64,000 bases of DNA from Verrucomicrobiaceae bacterium (GCA_027486585.1 JAIXOU010000141.1:103551-167550); one strand, 5' to 3'; numbered from the stretch's first letter, positions 33,419 through 43,612 are shown. Made by a program: numbers and translations. Notes: generated by a model not told the origin, from the sequence alone.

Positions 33419-36367
33419 ATGTCTTCGTCTGTCCTAAAAAACGTGATCCATCCACGCAACACGCCACCTTCCATCCCTAGATCGGGTGCGGATAATATGG
33501 GCAATCCCCATGAGCCTTCTCATGACATGGAACTGATCCTGGGCGTGCTCGTCGAGAATGCGCCAGTCTCGATGGCGATGTTTGATAAACACATGCGCTA
33601 TATATTAGCGAATCGCGCTTGGACGGATGAATTTGGACTCGCAGGTATTCAGCCACTCATTGGGCGCAGTCAGTATGAGGTCTTTCCTGGACTGCACCCC
33701 GGGTGGAGGCAGGTCTATGAGCGAGCGCTTCAGGGACACGTGATCCGCAGTGAACATGATGCTCTCTCAGGGCCTGATGGTGTGCGCATCATTTACCGCT
33801 GGGAAGTACGCCCATGGCGCAGGGAAGCGGATGCTTCTGTGGGTGGGCTAATGGTCACTTGTGAACGATTTGGCCAAAGCAAAGAAGGCCGTTCCGATCT
33901 TGCAGATGGAAACTCTGAAACACAGGCAACCGCGAGTAGCCAGATGGCCGATTGCTCCCTGCCCATGGTGATGATCGATGCTCACGGCGTGGTACACGCA
34001 GCGAACAGCGCAGCCTCACGGCTCTGTTTGGCCAAAGGCCTACAGGAAGGCGAATCAGTTTTTTGGGATGTTTTTGGCGAAGGCAACGAATCGCAGACGC
34101 TGAAAGTGCAACTTCTGGAATTTTTTGAAAATCTGGGCGAAAGCACAGAATCATGTGTTTTAACCCTACGTGAAACAGCTTTGCCCTCGATCTGGGCCGC
34201 CGCCAATGGGGCTGGCGTGTCCCGTCCTAGTCGTTGGTTGATCGCCAAAGTTAAATCACATGAAGAATCGCCACGCTTTACAGCTGTGGCCTTACCGGCA
34301 GAGGCCGCACCACGAGTGGCGTTGGCCCCGGTGAATTTGCCGGCTATCGCCAGTGCCGTCGCTACGATTGCGCAGCCGCCCTCTCCGGAAGGTCTGACTA
34401 ACAGTTTAGAGCTGCGTCGTCTGCAAGACGATCTTTCCCGCGCTAAACAGGAACTGCGAACGCTGCATGAGGCTGAGCGCACTTTTTCCCAACGTGAAGC
34501 TCGGGCAAAGCAGTATTTAGAGGTGCTGCCCTGCGGTGTTTTGGTTTTAGACGAACTCGGCACACCGGTTTATCAAAATGAGCCCTTGGCCAAACTACTA
34601 GGCCGCCCATTACGCGGAGATGAAACGGTGGAACAATGGTTAGCTGCCGCCTGCCCGAGTGATCAGCATCGCGAAAATGTCGCTTCTCTCTGGCGTGAAG
34701 ATGTGTGGCGGCGTCAATTGACCCGTACCTTCTCTCTAGCTACAGCAGATGGCCTGCTGAAGGAGCTTGAGTTTCAGCCCATGAGCCTGCCTGGGGGTGG
34801 TCTGCTGATTAGCATTCTGGATTCCACAGAAAAATGCCGCCATGAAGAACAGTTGCGCGCCACCGAGGCTAAGTTTCGCACCTTACTCCAGGAAGCGCCG
34901 ATGCCAGTCGTGCTGATGGATAAGACCGGAGCTGTCTTTGAAGTTAATCATCGCGCAGAGATCTTGCTGGGACATCCGAAAAACGAACTGCGCCGCTACC
35001 CATTAGATGCCTGGCTAGAACCCGAAAGCGGCCAGAGCCGACGGGATCTCGTGCGTCAAATGCAGGACGAAGGCCAGCGCACGGCTGAATTAGAAGTGAA
35101 CGTGAAGCAGACGGACGGCGCTCCTGTCAGCGCTCACTTGCACCTAGCTCAGGTCACGGATTCAGAGGGTGAGCCTCACTGCACGATTCATTTCTTTGAG
35201 CAGAGTGCCGTCGCCCAGCCCATCCAGAGGGTCGAGAATGACATCGTCGCAGAAGAACCGATTCAAGAAGAAGCAGCCACCATGATGCCTGTGACGACAG
35301 TCACAGAAACGCTCCTCTTTAAAACCAATGTCAATGGACGCATTAAAGAGTGCACTGAGCGTGGATTGGAGCTGCTGGGGCTGACGGCGGAAGAAGCCGA
35401 AGGTCGGCCTCTGCATCAGCACTTCCGCCCTTCAGATGCCAGCGGTTTTTACGCTGAAATGACTGAATTGGCAGAGACCCCGGACCAAGTTGTCGAAACG
35501 ATCTGCTATCATCAATCGGGGGCGCGCCAGTCCTGTCAGTATAAAGTCAGTCCACGCGGTAATGGCGGCTTTGATTTCGAAGTGACCGAGTGGGCTGAAG
35601 TGCAGAGCGAAGTGCCAGTCTCTCAACCAAGCGCGGAAAAAACCGCTCCGCAGGAAGAGACTGAGGCAGCCTCTATCAAAATCACAGAGCTCCAGCCATC
35701 CTCGCCGCTGCTGGGCGTGGTGCCCTGGGCCATGATCAATCTACCGCGTGAAAAGCTGCTGCTTTCGGAAACGCATCATCGCATTAAAAATCATCTCCAG
35801 ATCATCTCCAGCCTGCTGAATCTGGAGTCAAACTCCACTAGCGACGTCTCCGCGCGCAATGCTCTGCGCTCGAGTCAGAATCGAGTGCGGTCGATTGCCG
35901 ATCTCCATCAGCATCTCTATGAGATCGCCGTCGGCACCTCAGAAGGATTCAATGAGTTTGCCGAAGGCCTGCTGGGTCATCTCCGCGATTGCTACCAACT
36001 AACGCTCGATCAAGTGGACGTTCAGTTTGATCTCCAAGCAGGGGAAATCCAGCAGGAGTGGCTGATGCCTTTGGCGCTCACACTGAATGAAACCCTATCC
36101 AACTGCTTTGAACATGCTTTCCCAGACGGACGTCAGGGATTGGTCAGAGCTTCTCTAACCTTCAAAGACCAGCAGGGAGAATTAGTTGTTACCGACAATG
36201 GCGTCGGCATCCCTGATGATCTGCGCCCAGGCAGCGGCTCTGGGTTGGGCTTAAAAATACTCACAGTTTTTGCCGAACAGATGCGTGGGCAGCTCATTCT
36301 GGGTCGGAGTGATTCGGGCGGGACCGAAATAAGTTTGCGATTTCCTATAGCATATGCTGATATTTAG
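33419..36367 (+). CDS. Multi-PAS sensor histidine kinase (HisKA_2 type)
   Basis: A 982-residue kinase without a clear membrane anchor, so likely cytoplasmic. PAS-like sensor domains begin around residues 45, 180, 365, 480 and 635, with a coiled coil near 325-360 (LRRLQDDLSRAKQELRTLHEAERTF). The phosphoacceptor region is ETHHRIKNHLQIISSLL, with His at 786-787, of the HisKA_2 type. The ATP domain has ETLSNCFEHAFP (N box), TDNGVGIPDD (G1) and GSGLGLKIL (G2). Its partner is probably the protein encoded 26 bases downstream, which carries a receiver at its N-terminus. The sensed signal is unknown. Confidence 0.9.
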   Translation: MSSSVLKNVIHPRNTPPSIPRSGADNMGNPHEPSHDMELILGVLVENAPVSMAMFDKHMRYILANRAWTDEFGLAGIQPLIGRSQYEVFPGLHPGWRQVYERALQGHVIRSEHDALSGPDGVRIIYRWEVRPWRREADASVGGLMVTCERFGQSKEGRSDLADGNSETQATASSQMADCSLPMVMIDAHGVVHAANSAASRLCLAKGLQEGESVFWDVFGEGNESQTLKVQLLEFFENLGESTESCVLTLRETALPSIWAAANGAGVSRPSRWLIAKVKSHEESPRFTAVALPAEAAPRVALAPVNLPAIASAVATIAQPPSPEGLTNSLELRRLQDDLSRAKQELRTLHEAERTFSQREARAKQYLEVLPCGVLVLDELGTPVYQNEPLAKLLGRPLRGDETVEQWLAAACPSDQHRENVASLWREDVWRRQLTRTFSLATADGLLKELEFQPMSLPGGGLLISILDSTEKCRHEEQLRATEAKFRTLLQEAPMPVVLMDKTGAVFEVNHRAEILLGHPKNELRRYPLDAWLEPESGQSRRDLVRQMQDEGQRTAELEVNVKQTDGAPVSAHLHLAQVTDSEGEPHCTIHFFEQSAVAQPIQRVENDIVAEEPIQEEAATMMPVTTVTETLLFKTNVNGRIKECTERGLELLGLTAEEAEGRPLHQHFRPSDASGFYAEMTELAETPDQVVETICYHQSGARQSCQYKVSPRGNGGFDFEVTEWAEVQSEVPVSQPSAEKTAPQEETEAASIKITELQPSSPLLGVVPWAMINLPREKLLLSETHHRIKNHLQIISSLLNLESNSTSDVSARNALRSSQNRVRSIADLHQHLYEIAVGTSEGFNEFAEGLLGHLRDCYQLTLDQVDVQFDLQAGEIQQEWLMPLALTLNETLSNCFEHAFPDGRQGLVRASLTFKDQQGELVVTDNGVGIPDDLRPGSGSGLGLKILTVFAEQMRGQLILGRSDSGGTEISLRFPIAYADI

Positions 36368-36393
36368 AGCTAGCTTGGTTTTGCTAACTCCAA

Positions 36394-38703
36394 ATGACAG
36401 GTTTTGATCGACTCCGCATCCTAATCGTCGAGAACGAAGGGCTGGTAGGCTGTGATATGGCCTCCTGCTTGAACGATCTCGGCTACTGTATCGTTGGCAC
36501 CTGTGCCAGCGGTGAGGAGGCGTTAAAGAGTTATGATGAATTCCGCCCCGACCTCGTCCTCATGGACGTGCATGTGGACGGCAGCATTGATGGGATTGAA
36601 ACAGCACGGCAGTTGCAGCTGCGTGGCCCTGTCGCCATTGTCTATGTCACCGCCTGCGCCGATCTGGAGACGGTGAATCGCGCCAGAGAAACTCGTCCTC
36701 AAGGTTACTTGCTGAAGCCATTCAGTCATGACGAGCTGCGTCTCACGGTCGAGATCGCTGCCAATCGCATCCAGGAAGAGCAGAGCCGCCGCCGCCGAGA
36801 GCAGAGCTATTTTGAGACTTTTGAAAGCTTAGCCGATGGTGTCATCGCCGCTGACTTGGCCGGTGTCATCATTTTCATGAATCCTGCTGCGGCCCGCATC
36901 ACAGGCTGGGAGCAGAAAGACGTGGTCAACCGTACGCTGCACGAAGTTTTCCGCATCTATGCGGCCAGTGGAGAGCCCGCTAATGTCGAGCTCGCTACGC
37001 CAAGTCAGCCTGCGCAAGAACGCACGGTCTGGCTCACAACGCGTCATGGTGCACGTTTGCCAATTCAGGATCGCAGCACCCCGCTTCGCGATCAAAGTGG
37101 GCAGCTCACGGGCGTCGTCATTCTCTTCCGGGCACAATCCCCTGAAGCCTTAGCTCTGTCGGACACCCTGACCAGTCCCGCTGATGCCACCGCGCAAGCA
37201 CCGTTGGTCGATGTCGTCGAGAGCATTTCTGATCCACTCGTTGCATTGGATGGTCGCTGGCGTCTGATTTATGCCAATGCCAGTGCCCAGCATCTCTTTG
37301 AGCGTGGGCCTGAGAAACTCCTGGGGGCCAATCTTTGGGATCTCCTGCCTGCGGCGACCAAAGAAACTCACTACGAAGCCTTTGCTCATGCTATGCTGCA
37401 TCGTGAGCCGGTCAGCCGCGAGTTGTTCTTTGAAGAAAAGCACGTCTGGCTCGAACTGCGCGGTTATCCTTTCGCAGAAGGTCTCTTGATTTTGTGGCAG
37501 GACATCACCTCCAAGCGTGAGGAGGCGGAGCGTAAGCACCGCTTAGATCGCCTGGAATCACTCGGCCTATTGGCTCGTGGCTTTGCGCATGAGTTCAATA
37601 ACTTACTGACCGTTCTGCTGGGCAATCTTTCATTGGCAGAAATGCGCCTGCGTTCCGCCATTCAGTTGCCTGAGCTTCATGCAGCTAAGCAAGCCACCCT
37701 TCAGGCCCAGGGACTTGTGCAGCAACTGCTCACCTTTGCACGCGGCGGCGCACCGATTAAACGGCCAACGAATTTTGGTGAAATGGTGGAACAATTCTTC
37801 CAGCATCACACTCGCGCCACACGAATCGAGTATCGGCTGGAAGTCTCGCCTCACTTACCCACCGTCGCGGTCGATCCCGCGCAGATTCGTCGTTTGCTGG
37901 CCAATCTGGTCCGTAATGCTGAACAAGCTCAGCCTGAAGGCGGCGTGATCACTGTGCGCTGTTATGCACCTGACGCCGGAGAAATGTTCCCGCACGATGC
38001 CACCAGTGATCCAGCCGATCCACCTCTAGGCATCGTCATCGAGGTGCATGATCGTGGAGAAGGCATCCTACCCGACAATCTACCGCACATTTTCGAGCCG
38101 TATTTCAGCACAAGAAAAGCCGAAAACGCCACCGGACTCGGACTGACCGTCTGTGAATCCATCGCTAAAGCCCATGGTGGTTCTCTTTCCGTCCGCAGTG
38201 AGTCAGGCAAAGGCACCAGCGTACGCTTTTATCTTCCGGTCGATGCCGATGGTGAGGAAGTTGATGCCCTGGGACTCAGTCGCGCCTTTGAAACGGCACC
38301 GCAAACGGCCGTCACACGAATTCTCGTTTTAGAAGACGATCCGTTGGTCAGAAATCTGATTGTCAGAAACCTCAGCAGCCAAGGCTACGAAATCACCGAG
38401 ACGGCTGAAGGCAGCGAGACCGTGCGTGTTTATCAAGAGTCACTGAACGCAGGCCGCCGCTTTGATCTGGTCATCCTGGACCTCTCCATCCCCAATGGCA
38501 TGGGCGGCGTCCGCACCATGGAGCGTCTGCGTCAGATCGACCCCGAGGTCACCGCCATCGTCTCCAGCGGCTATTCAGACGATCCGGTCATGGCCAAGCC
38601 AGCCTCGTATGGTTTTGCGGCCGTGCTTCCAAAGCCCTATGAACCCGCGGACATGCTGCGTCTGGTGAAAAGCGTCATCACGGCACGGTCCGTCGGCAAG
38701 TAG
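36394..38703 (+). CDS. Hybrid receiver-PAS-kinase-receiver protein
   Basis: A 769-residue hybrid. Domains in order: receiver 1 (residues 5-122, phospho-Asp 58 in VLMDVHVDG, Lys in LLKPFS), PAS (about 132-250), PAS (about 268-380), a histidine kinase with GFAHEFNNLLTVLL (His 399), ATP-binding motifs NLVRNAEQAQ, EVHDRGEGI and GLGLTVCESIAKAHGG, and receiver 2 (about 645-765, phospho-Asp 696 in VILDLSIPNGMGG). It lacks a DNA-binding output. It is probably co-transcribed with the upstream HisKA_2 kinase; receiver 1 is a likely phosphoryl target for it. A downstream output protein must be encoded elsewhere. Confidence 0.9.
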   Translation: MTGFDRLRILIVENEGLVGCDMASCLNDLGYCIVGTCASGEEALKSYDEFRPDLVLMDVHVDGSIDGIETARQLQLRGPVAIVYVTACADLETVNRARETRPQGYLLKPFSHDELRLTVEIAANRIQEEQSRRRREQSYFETFESLADGVIAADLAGVIIFMNPAAARITGWEQKDVVNRTLHEVFRIYAASGEPANVELATPSQPAQERTVWLTTRHGARLPIQDRSTPLRDQSGQLTGVVILFRAQSPEALALSDTLTSPADATAQAPLVDVVESISDPLVALDGRWRLIYANASAQHLFERGPEKLLGANLWDLLPAATKETHYEAFAHAMLHREPVSRELFFEEKHVWLELRGYPFAEGLLILWQDITSKREEAERKHRLDRLESLGLLARGFAHEFNNLLTVLLGNLSLAEMRLRSAIQLPELHAAKQATLQAQGLVQQLLTFARGGAPIKRPTNFGEMVEQFFQHHTRATRIEYRLEVSPHLPTVAVDPAQIRRLLANLVRNAEQAQPEGGVITVRCYAPDAGEMFPHDATSDPADPPLGIVIEVHDRGEGILPDNLPHIFEPYFSTRKAENATGLGLTVCESIAKAHGGSLSVRSESGKGTSVRFYLPVDADGEEVDALGLSRAFETAPQTAVTRILVLEDDPLVRNLIVRNLSSQGYEITETAEGSETVRVYQESLNAGRRFDLVILDLSIPNGMGGVRTMERLRQIDPEVTAIVSSGYSDDPVMAKPASYGFAAVLPKPYEPADMLRLVKSVITARSVGK

Positions 38704-38967
38704 GCCTTGAGTGGCTTCATTTGATCCGCCTCTTCTTCGTTATCGATGCGTCTGATCAGCGAAGATACTCAGTTCTTGGTTCTTGGTTTGGGGCTGCTTG
38801 GAATTTGAAAAACCATTCTTTCCCCGTTCCAATCTCTCGCAGCAACAGTGTGGTTTATTTGAGAGCAAAAAGTGGGCTGGCAAACCCACAACACTCTCGG
38901 GAGGTTAAATCGTTGCAGGCAATTCTTGCGGTTTTCATCAGACCTTCGTAATCTGTCGGCCCTCTAC

Positions 38968-39822
38968 ATGAAAATTGGCTTTAACTTACTCCTCTGGACC
39001 GGTCACGTGACCGATGAAAACTTCCCTGTCATCGAAAAACTCAAAGCCGCTGGCTATGACGGCGTCGAGATCCCTATCTTTGACGTGAGCGATCCATCTC
39101 ACTTCGCTAAGATCGGCCGAGTGCTCAAAGACAATGGCCTGGAAGCTACCGCCGTGACCGTTTTGCCCGATGAAGAGCACAACGCCATCAGCCCAGTGGC
39201 CGCGAATCGCCAAGGCGCTATCGACCATCTCAAGCGTGTCATTGATTGCGCTCATCAAGCCAGCGTGCAGACCTTGGTCGGTCCGTATTATCAAGTCCTC
39301 GGCAACTTCACTGGCAAGTATCCCAGCGAAACAGAGCTCGACAACGCGGCTGCCGTGCATCGTGCCATCGCGCCTGTGGCGGAAGCTGCTGGCATGAAGT
39401 GCGGTATTGAGGCGCTGAACCGCTTTGAGTCCCATCTGCTCAACACCATGGAGCAGGCCGCCAGCTACGTGAAGCGTGTCAATCACCCGAACTTCGGCAC
39501 GATGTATGACACCTTCCATGCGAACATTGAGGAAAAGTGCCCCTTTGCTGCCATCGACACCGTCTTTGCTTCAGGCAAACTTAATCACGTCCACATCTCT
39601 GAAAATGATCGCGGCACACCAGGGCGCGGCCATATCAACATCACTGAGCAGATTCAGCATCTGAAAAAGATTGGTTATGATGGCTGGATGACCATCGAGG
39701 CCTTTGGCGGCTCACTGCCTGATCTTGCTGCTGCTACCCGCGTCTGGCGTGATTTCTTCCCCACGACTGAGCAAGTTTACCTCGAAGGTATCGATCTGAT
39801 CAAAAAATCTTGGAACAGCTAG
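38968..39822 (+). CDS. Sugar-phosphate isomerase/epimerase-type TIM-barrel protein
   Basis: A 284-residue protein from ATG 38968; earlier in-frame codons from 38872 are not protein-like. It has the xylose-isomerase-like TIM-barrel pattern: MKIGFNLLLWTGHVTDE, GYDGVEIPIFDV, GLEATAVTVLP, VQTLVGPYYQVLG, CGIEALNRFESHLLNT (metal-binding Glu), FGTMYDTFHANIEE, LNHVHISENDRGTPGRGHIN and WMTIEAFGG (second Glu). Members include D-tagatose/D-psicose 3-epimerase and hydroxypyruvate isomerase; the exact substrate is not readable. It is 37 bases before a Gfo/Idh/MocA gene and probably in one operon with it for oxidised sugar metabolism. Confidence 0.9.
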   Translation: MKIGFNLLLWTGHVTDENFPVIEKLKAAGYDGVEIPIFDVSDPSHFAKIGRVLKDNGLEATAVTVLPDEEHNAISPVAANRQGAIDHLKRVIDCAHQASVQTLVGPYYQVLGNFTGKYPSETELDNAAAVHRAIAPVAEAAGMKCGIEALNRFESHLLNTMEQAASYVKRVNHPNFGTMYDTFHANIEEKCPFAAIDTVFASGKLNHVHISENDRGTPGRGHINITEQIQHLKKIGYDGWMTIEAFGGSLPDLAAATRVWRDFFPTTEQVYLEGIDLIKKSWNS

Positions 39823-39858
39823 GCCCAAGCCTTCGTTTTAAAAGTCCTCGAATATCTC

Positions 39859-41232
39859 ATGACAACCGAAACTACCCCAACTACACGCCGTGATTTCATC
39901 GGCAAAACCGCCGCTACCGCAGGCGCACTCACCGTCGCCCAGTCTGCTTGGGCTGCTGGCAGTGACAAAATCAAAGTCGGCCTCATCGGCTGCGGCGGTC
40001 GCGGATCAGGCGCGGCCAATCAAGCTCTGAGCACCAAGCAGGAAGGTGTCGTCCTTCATGCCGTGGCAGACGCTTTCAAAGAAAAAGCCGATGGCGCGCT
40101 CTCCAATCTCCGCACCAAACATGCTGAAAAAGTGCAGGTCGATGACTCCCGCATTTTCAGTGGATTGGACGGCTACAAGCAGGTCATTGATTCCTGTGAC
40201 CTCGTCATTCTGACCACACCTCCCGGCTTCCGCCCGTATCACTTTGAAGCCGCTGTGAATGCTGGCAAAAACATCTTCATGGAAAAACCCGTCGCTGTGG
40301 ATAGCCCCGGCGTCCGCAAGGTGCAGGAGATGGCGAAAGTCGCTGACGAAAAGAACCTGAAAGTCGTTGTTGGCCTTCAGCGCCGCTACCAGAACTGCTA
40401 CATTGAAGCCCTGAAGCAGGTCAAAGAAAACGGCATCATTGGCGACATCGTTTCGGGTCAAGTCTATTGGAATGGCGGCGGCATCTGGTTCCGCGACCGT
40501 CAGCCAGGTCAATCAGAGCTGATGTATCAGATCAACAACTGGTACTACTTCACCTGGCTCTGCGGTGACCATATCAACGAGCAGCACATTCACAACATCG
40601 ACGTCGCCAACTGGTTCATCGGTGGTCACCCGATCAGTGCCCAAGGCATGGGCGGTCGTATGCAGCGCACCGAGAAAAAGACCGGCCAGCTTTATGACCA
40701 TCACTACGTCGAGTACACCTACGCCAACGGCGTCCGCGTGAACAGCCAGTGCCGTCATCAGTCCGGCGTTTACAATGCCGTGCGTGAAGAATTCACTGGC
40801 ACCAAAGGCAAAATCTACCTCATCAACAGTGGTGCTTGTTACGCGGTCGATCACAAAGGCAACACCATTTGGAAGTATCGTCCAGCGGGTGAACCCGCCG
40901 TGGCCGCAGAAGGCGAAGCCAAAGGCAAAAAAGCCCGTCGTGGCAGTGATCCTGATCCATACCAGATCGAGCACGACACCCTCCAGGCCGCGATTCGCAA
41001 CAACACCCCGCTGAACAATGCCTACTATGGCGCCGAGTCCACCATGACCTCTGTCATGGGCCGCATGGCTACCTATTCTGGCAAAGAACTCACCTGGGAT
41101 CAGGCGCTGAACTCCAAAGTTCAGCACATGCCTGCTATCGTCACTGCTGAGACCGAACCACCGGTCAAGCCAGACGCCGATGGTGGCTACCCGATCGCTA
41201 TTCCTGGGAAACCAGGTGTTGAGATCATCTAA
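39859..41232 (+). CDS. TAT-exported Gfo/Idh/MocA oxidoreductase
   Basis: A 457-residue dehydrogenase-family protein with a twin-arginine signal (TTRRDFIGKTAATAGALTVAQSAWA, residues 8-32). An NAD(P)-binding Rossmann motif VGLIGCGGRGSG starts at residue 39, and the conserved EKPVAVDSPG includes the usual catalytic lysine. The C-terminal part contains YFTWLCGDHINEQHIHNIDVANWFIG, as in family members acting on sugars. In this phylum such proteins are linked to periplasmic oxidation of glycosides. It is coupled to the TIM-barrel gene and followed by a strong terminator. Confidence 0.9.
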   Translation: MTTETTPTTRRDFIGKTAATAGALTVAQSAWAAGSDKIKVGLIGCGGRGSGAANQALSTKQEGVVLHAVADAFKEKADGALSNLRTKHAEKVQVDDSRIFSGLDGYKQVIDSCDLVILTTPPGFRPYHFEAAVNAGKNIFMEKPVAVDSPGVRKVQEMAKVADEKNLKVVVGLQRRYQNCYIEALKQVKENGIIGDIVSGQVYWNGGGIWFRDRQPGQSELMYQINNWYYFTWLCGDHINEQHIHNIDVANWFIGGHPISAQGMGGRMQRTEKKTGQLYDHHYVEYTYANGVRVNSQCRHQSGVYNAVREEFTGTKGKIYLINSGACYAVDHKGNTIWKYRPAGEPAVAAEGEAKGKKARRGSDPDPYQIEHDTLQAAIRNNTPLNNAYYGAESTMTSVMGRMATYSGKELTWDQALNSKVQHMPAIVTAETEPPVKPDADGGYPIAIPGKPGVEII

Positions 41233-41263
41233 GTTCTGAGGCCAGCTTTGGCTTCTCATTCAA

Positions 41264-41296
41264 CCCCAGCCCACAGCGATGTGGACTGGGGTTTTT
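41264..41296 (+). terminator. Rho-independent terminator
   Basis: CCCCAGCCCACA-GCGA-TGTGGACTGGGG, a 12-bp stem with one mismatch and a GCGA loop, followed by TTTTT. It ends the TIM-barrel/Gfo-Idh-MocA operon, 31 bases after the stop. Confidence 0.9.
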
Positions 41297-41326
41297 ATTG
41301 AAGAGAGAGCTCATCGTGAGCTAGGT

Positions 41327-42382
41327 TCAATCCTTCGGAGAATAGAGTGCCACAAGAGCGGCTCCGATGGCTTGGGACAGTTCACCTAGCGTCGCGGGGA
41401 CGAGCTGTAGCTCGGCACGTTGTTTGGGGAATAAGTAAGGCAGCGCTGCCTCGCGGATGCCGCCGAGATAACGATCGCGGAATTCGGGAGTCGTGCTGTC
41501 AGGGTCCATGAGACCACCGCCGATGACCACGATGCCTGGGTCGAGGGCCATGGACAAATTAGCCACATGAAGTCCAAGGGCGCGGGCCTGGATATCAAAG
41601 ATCTGAAGGGCTAAAGCATCGCCCTTTTGGGCAAGGCCACGTAGAGAGAGGCCTTTGTTTTTTGGCGTCTCGGTGCTGATGGCCAATGGATGATCTGGAT
41701 ACTTGGGCAGGAAGAATTCGAGGAATTGCGGCAGGCCAGAGATGGTGGAATAGGCCTCAATGCAGCCCCAGTCGCGTCCGCAGCCACAACGGAAAGCTGG
41801 AACTTGATCTAGACCGTGGCCGAGAAGATGGCGCGGGATAGGCATGTGCCCACCTTCCATGCCTGCTAGGTGATCACCGGAAAGAGGCAGGCCGTTGGCA
41901 TCTACATAGGCAGCGCCCAGGCCAGATCCCGGAGCTAAAAGAAGCACGCTGGCTTTGGACTCGCCACGAACACGGGCAGCCTCACCGACGCCACCAAAGT
42001 CGCCATCATTGCCTGCAAAAAGAGGAATGGAACGGCCTGCGGCCTTGGCGATAGCGGCCGAGTAATCAGCGTGGAAATTCCAACCTGTGAAGCTGTCAGG
42101 CAAATTGGAGGATTTATCCAGAACGCCATAACTCTGGTAAGGTCCAGGGAGGGCAAGGCCGGCCGCGGCGACTCGATCCCAAGTGAGGCCATTGTCCTTG
42201 AGAAAACCTTCAGCGCCTTCGACCCAGCCCGCCACGACGGCTGCGGTGCCGTTTTGTGAATTGGTGGAGCTTTGTCGCAGTTGACGAGAAACAGGCTCAC
42301 CGGATGCAAAGACGCCTCCAGTTTTAGAAGTGGTGGCTCCAGAGTCGGTGCCGAGATAGATGTCACGGATGGGGGTTGGCAT
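41327..42382 (-). CDS. ROK-family sugar kinase
   Basis: A 351-residue kinase from ATG 42382. The N-terminal ATP site is DIYLGTDSGATTSKTGG, with DxGxT-type spacing. A catalytic-region motif (LFAGNDGDFGGVGEA) and the ROK zinc site CGCGRDWGCIEAYSTISG are present, followed by the second ATP-binding region IVVIGGGLMDPDS. ROK members phosphorylate glucose or related sugars; the substrate is not evident. It lies near other sugar genes but on the opposite strand from the TIM-barrel operon, converging with it. Confidence 0.9.
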   Translation of the reverse strand: MPTPIRDIYLGTDSGATTSKTGGVFASGEPVSRQLRQSSTNSQNGTAAVVAGWVEGAEGFLKDNGLTWDRVAAAGLALPGPYQSYGVLDKSSNLPDSFTGWNFHADYSAAIAKAAGRSIPLFAGNDGDFGGVGEAARVRGESKASVLLLAPGSGLGAAYVDANGLPLSGDHLAGMEGGHMPIPRHLLGHGLDQVPAFRCGCGRDWGCIEAYSTISGLPQFLEFFLPKYPDHPLAISTETPKNKGLSLRGLAQKGDALALQIFDIQARALGLHVANLSMALDPGIVVIGGGLMDPDSTTPEFRDRYLGGIREAALPYLFPKQRAELQLVPATLGELSQAIGAALVALYSPKD

Positions 42383-42505
42383 AGCGGCTGACAGATAAGT
42401 AGGAAATGGCCAATGGTCGAGCAGAATGCGTTCATGAGGAACGTTGCCGACTTTGAGTGTCAACGGTCTCTCCATTCTAGCTGGATTGGATGTTCAGCTT
42501 ATTTA

Positions 42506-43534
42506 TCAGCAGAAATGGGCTCCTCGTGTATTCACATAAACCGAAAAGAGACTCTGACTGGCAGTGATGAAAAGACGATTTCTTTTGGGTCCACCAAAGC
42601 ACAGATTACTGGCTGTCTCAGGAAGTTTGATCAGGCCAATGCGCTGTCCTTCGGGGCTGAAGACATGCACGCCATCAAAGCCATCGCCTACCCAACCGGC
42701 GCTGGCCCAAACGTTGCCATTCACATCACAGCGCACGCCATCTGAGCCGCCCTTACCCTTGGTGTCTGATAGAGCGCCCTTGTTGACGGCGAACGTTTTG
42801 CCTTTGCCCAGTTTCACAGAGTCGATCACATCATAGCTCAGGATGTTTTTTGGCTCCCCAGTATCCACGACATAAGGCTTCTTGTAGTCGGGGCTGAAAC
42901 ACAGGCCGTTTGGTTTCGTCAGCTCATCCGTGACCTTTTCGATCTTGCCATTTGGATCAATTCGGTAAACGGCTTCCTTGTGATGTAGCTCACCTTTGTT
43001 TCCCTCATAATCCATCATGCTACCATAACCGGGGTCGGTGAACCAAATGCCGCCATCAGGATGTACCACGGCATCATTGGGGGCATTGAATGGCTTGCCA
43101 TGAAAGTCAGCGGCTAAAACGGTGATTTTGCCATCCAACTCATAGCGGACGACTTTGCGTGTCGCGTGTTCGCAAGAGATTTGCCTGCCTTGAAAGTCAA
43201 AGGTGTTGCCATTGCTGTTGTTGGCATTGTTTCTCAGTGTTGAGATATGACCATCTTCGGGAAGGTAGCGCATTTGCGCATTGTTTGGGATATCACTCCA
43301 GACAAGGTAATTGCCAGAACCATTCCAGGCAGGACCTTCGGCCCAAAGCATGCCGGTGTGAAGGCGGCGGATCGGTGAATTGCCCTGGACGAGTTTGTCA
43401 AAGGCTGGCTCAAGAGAAATGATGTCTGGATCTGGATAACGCTCAGGGCTCATTCCAGACCAGTCGCGTGCAAAGGCACAGGTGGCAGCGGAAACGGTTA
43501 AACTAGAGAGGAAGGCGCGGCGTGAGGTGCTCAT
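42506..43534 (-). CDS. SMP-30/gluconolactonase-family exported protein
   Basis: A 342-residue protein from ATG 43534, which starts a TAT-like signal (STSRRAFLSSLTVSAATCAFA). A six-bladed propeller follows: GMLWAEGPAWNGSGNYLVWSDIPNNAQMRYL, NGNTFDFQGRQISCEHATRKVVRYE, PNDAVVHPDGGIWFTDPGYG, TKPNGLCFSPDYKKPYVVDTG and GVRCDVNGNVWASAG. The E, N and D residues of the metal-binding lactonase site are visible in these motifs. It probably hydrolyses sugar lactones produced by periplasmic oxidation. It is oriented like the ROK gene, 123 bases upstream of it. Confidence 0.9.
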   Translation of the reverse strand: MSTSRRAFLSSLTVSAATCAFARDWSGMSPERYPDPDIISLEPAFDKLVQGNSPIRRLHTGMLWAEGPAWNGSGNYLVWSDIPNNAQMRYLPEDGHISTLRNNANNSNGNTFDFQGRQISCEHATRKVVRYELDGKITVLAADFHGKPFNAPNDAVVHPDGGIWFTDPGYGSMMDYEGNKGELHHKEAVYRIDPNGKIEKVTDELTKPNGLCFSPDYKKPYVVDTGEPKNILSYDVIDSVKLGKGKTFAVNKGALSDTKGKGGSDGVRCDVNGNVWASAGWVGDGFDGVHVFSPEGQRIGLIKLPETASNLCFGGPKRNRLFITASQSLFSVYVNTRGAHFC

Positions 43535-43612
43535 GAGAAATACGTCTTTAGAGAGTCGTCTCGTCTCATGCAAGCTTTCAAAAGGCCCATTAACTTGGCC
43601 GACCTGCCTTTT

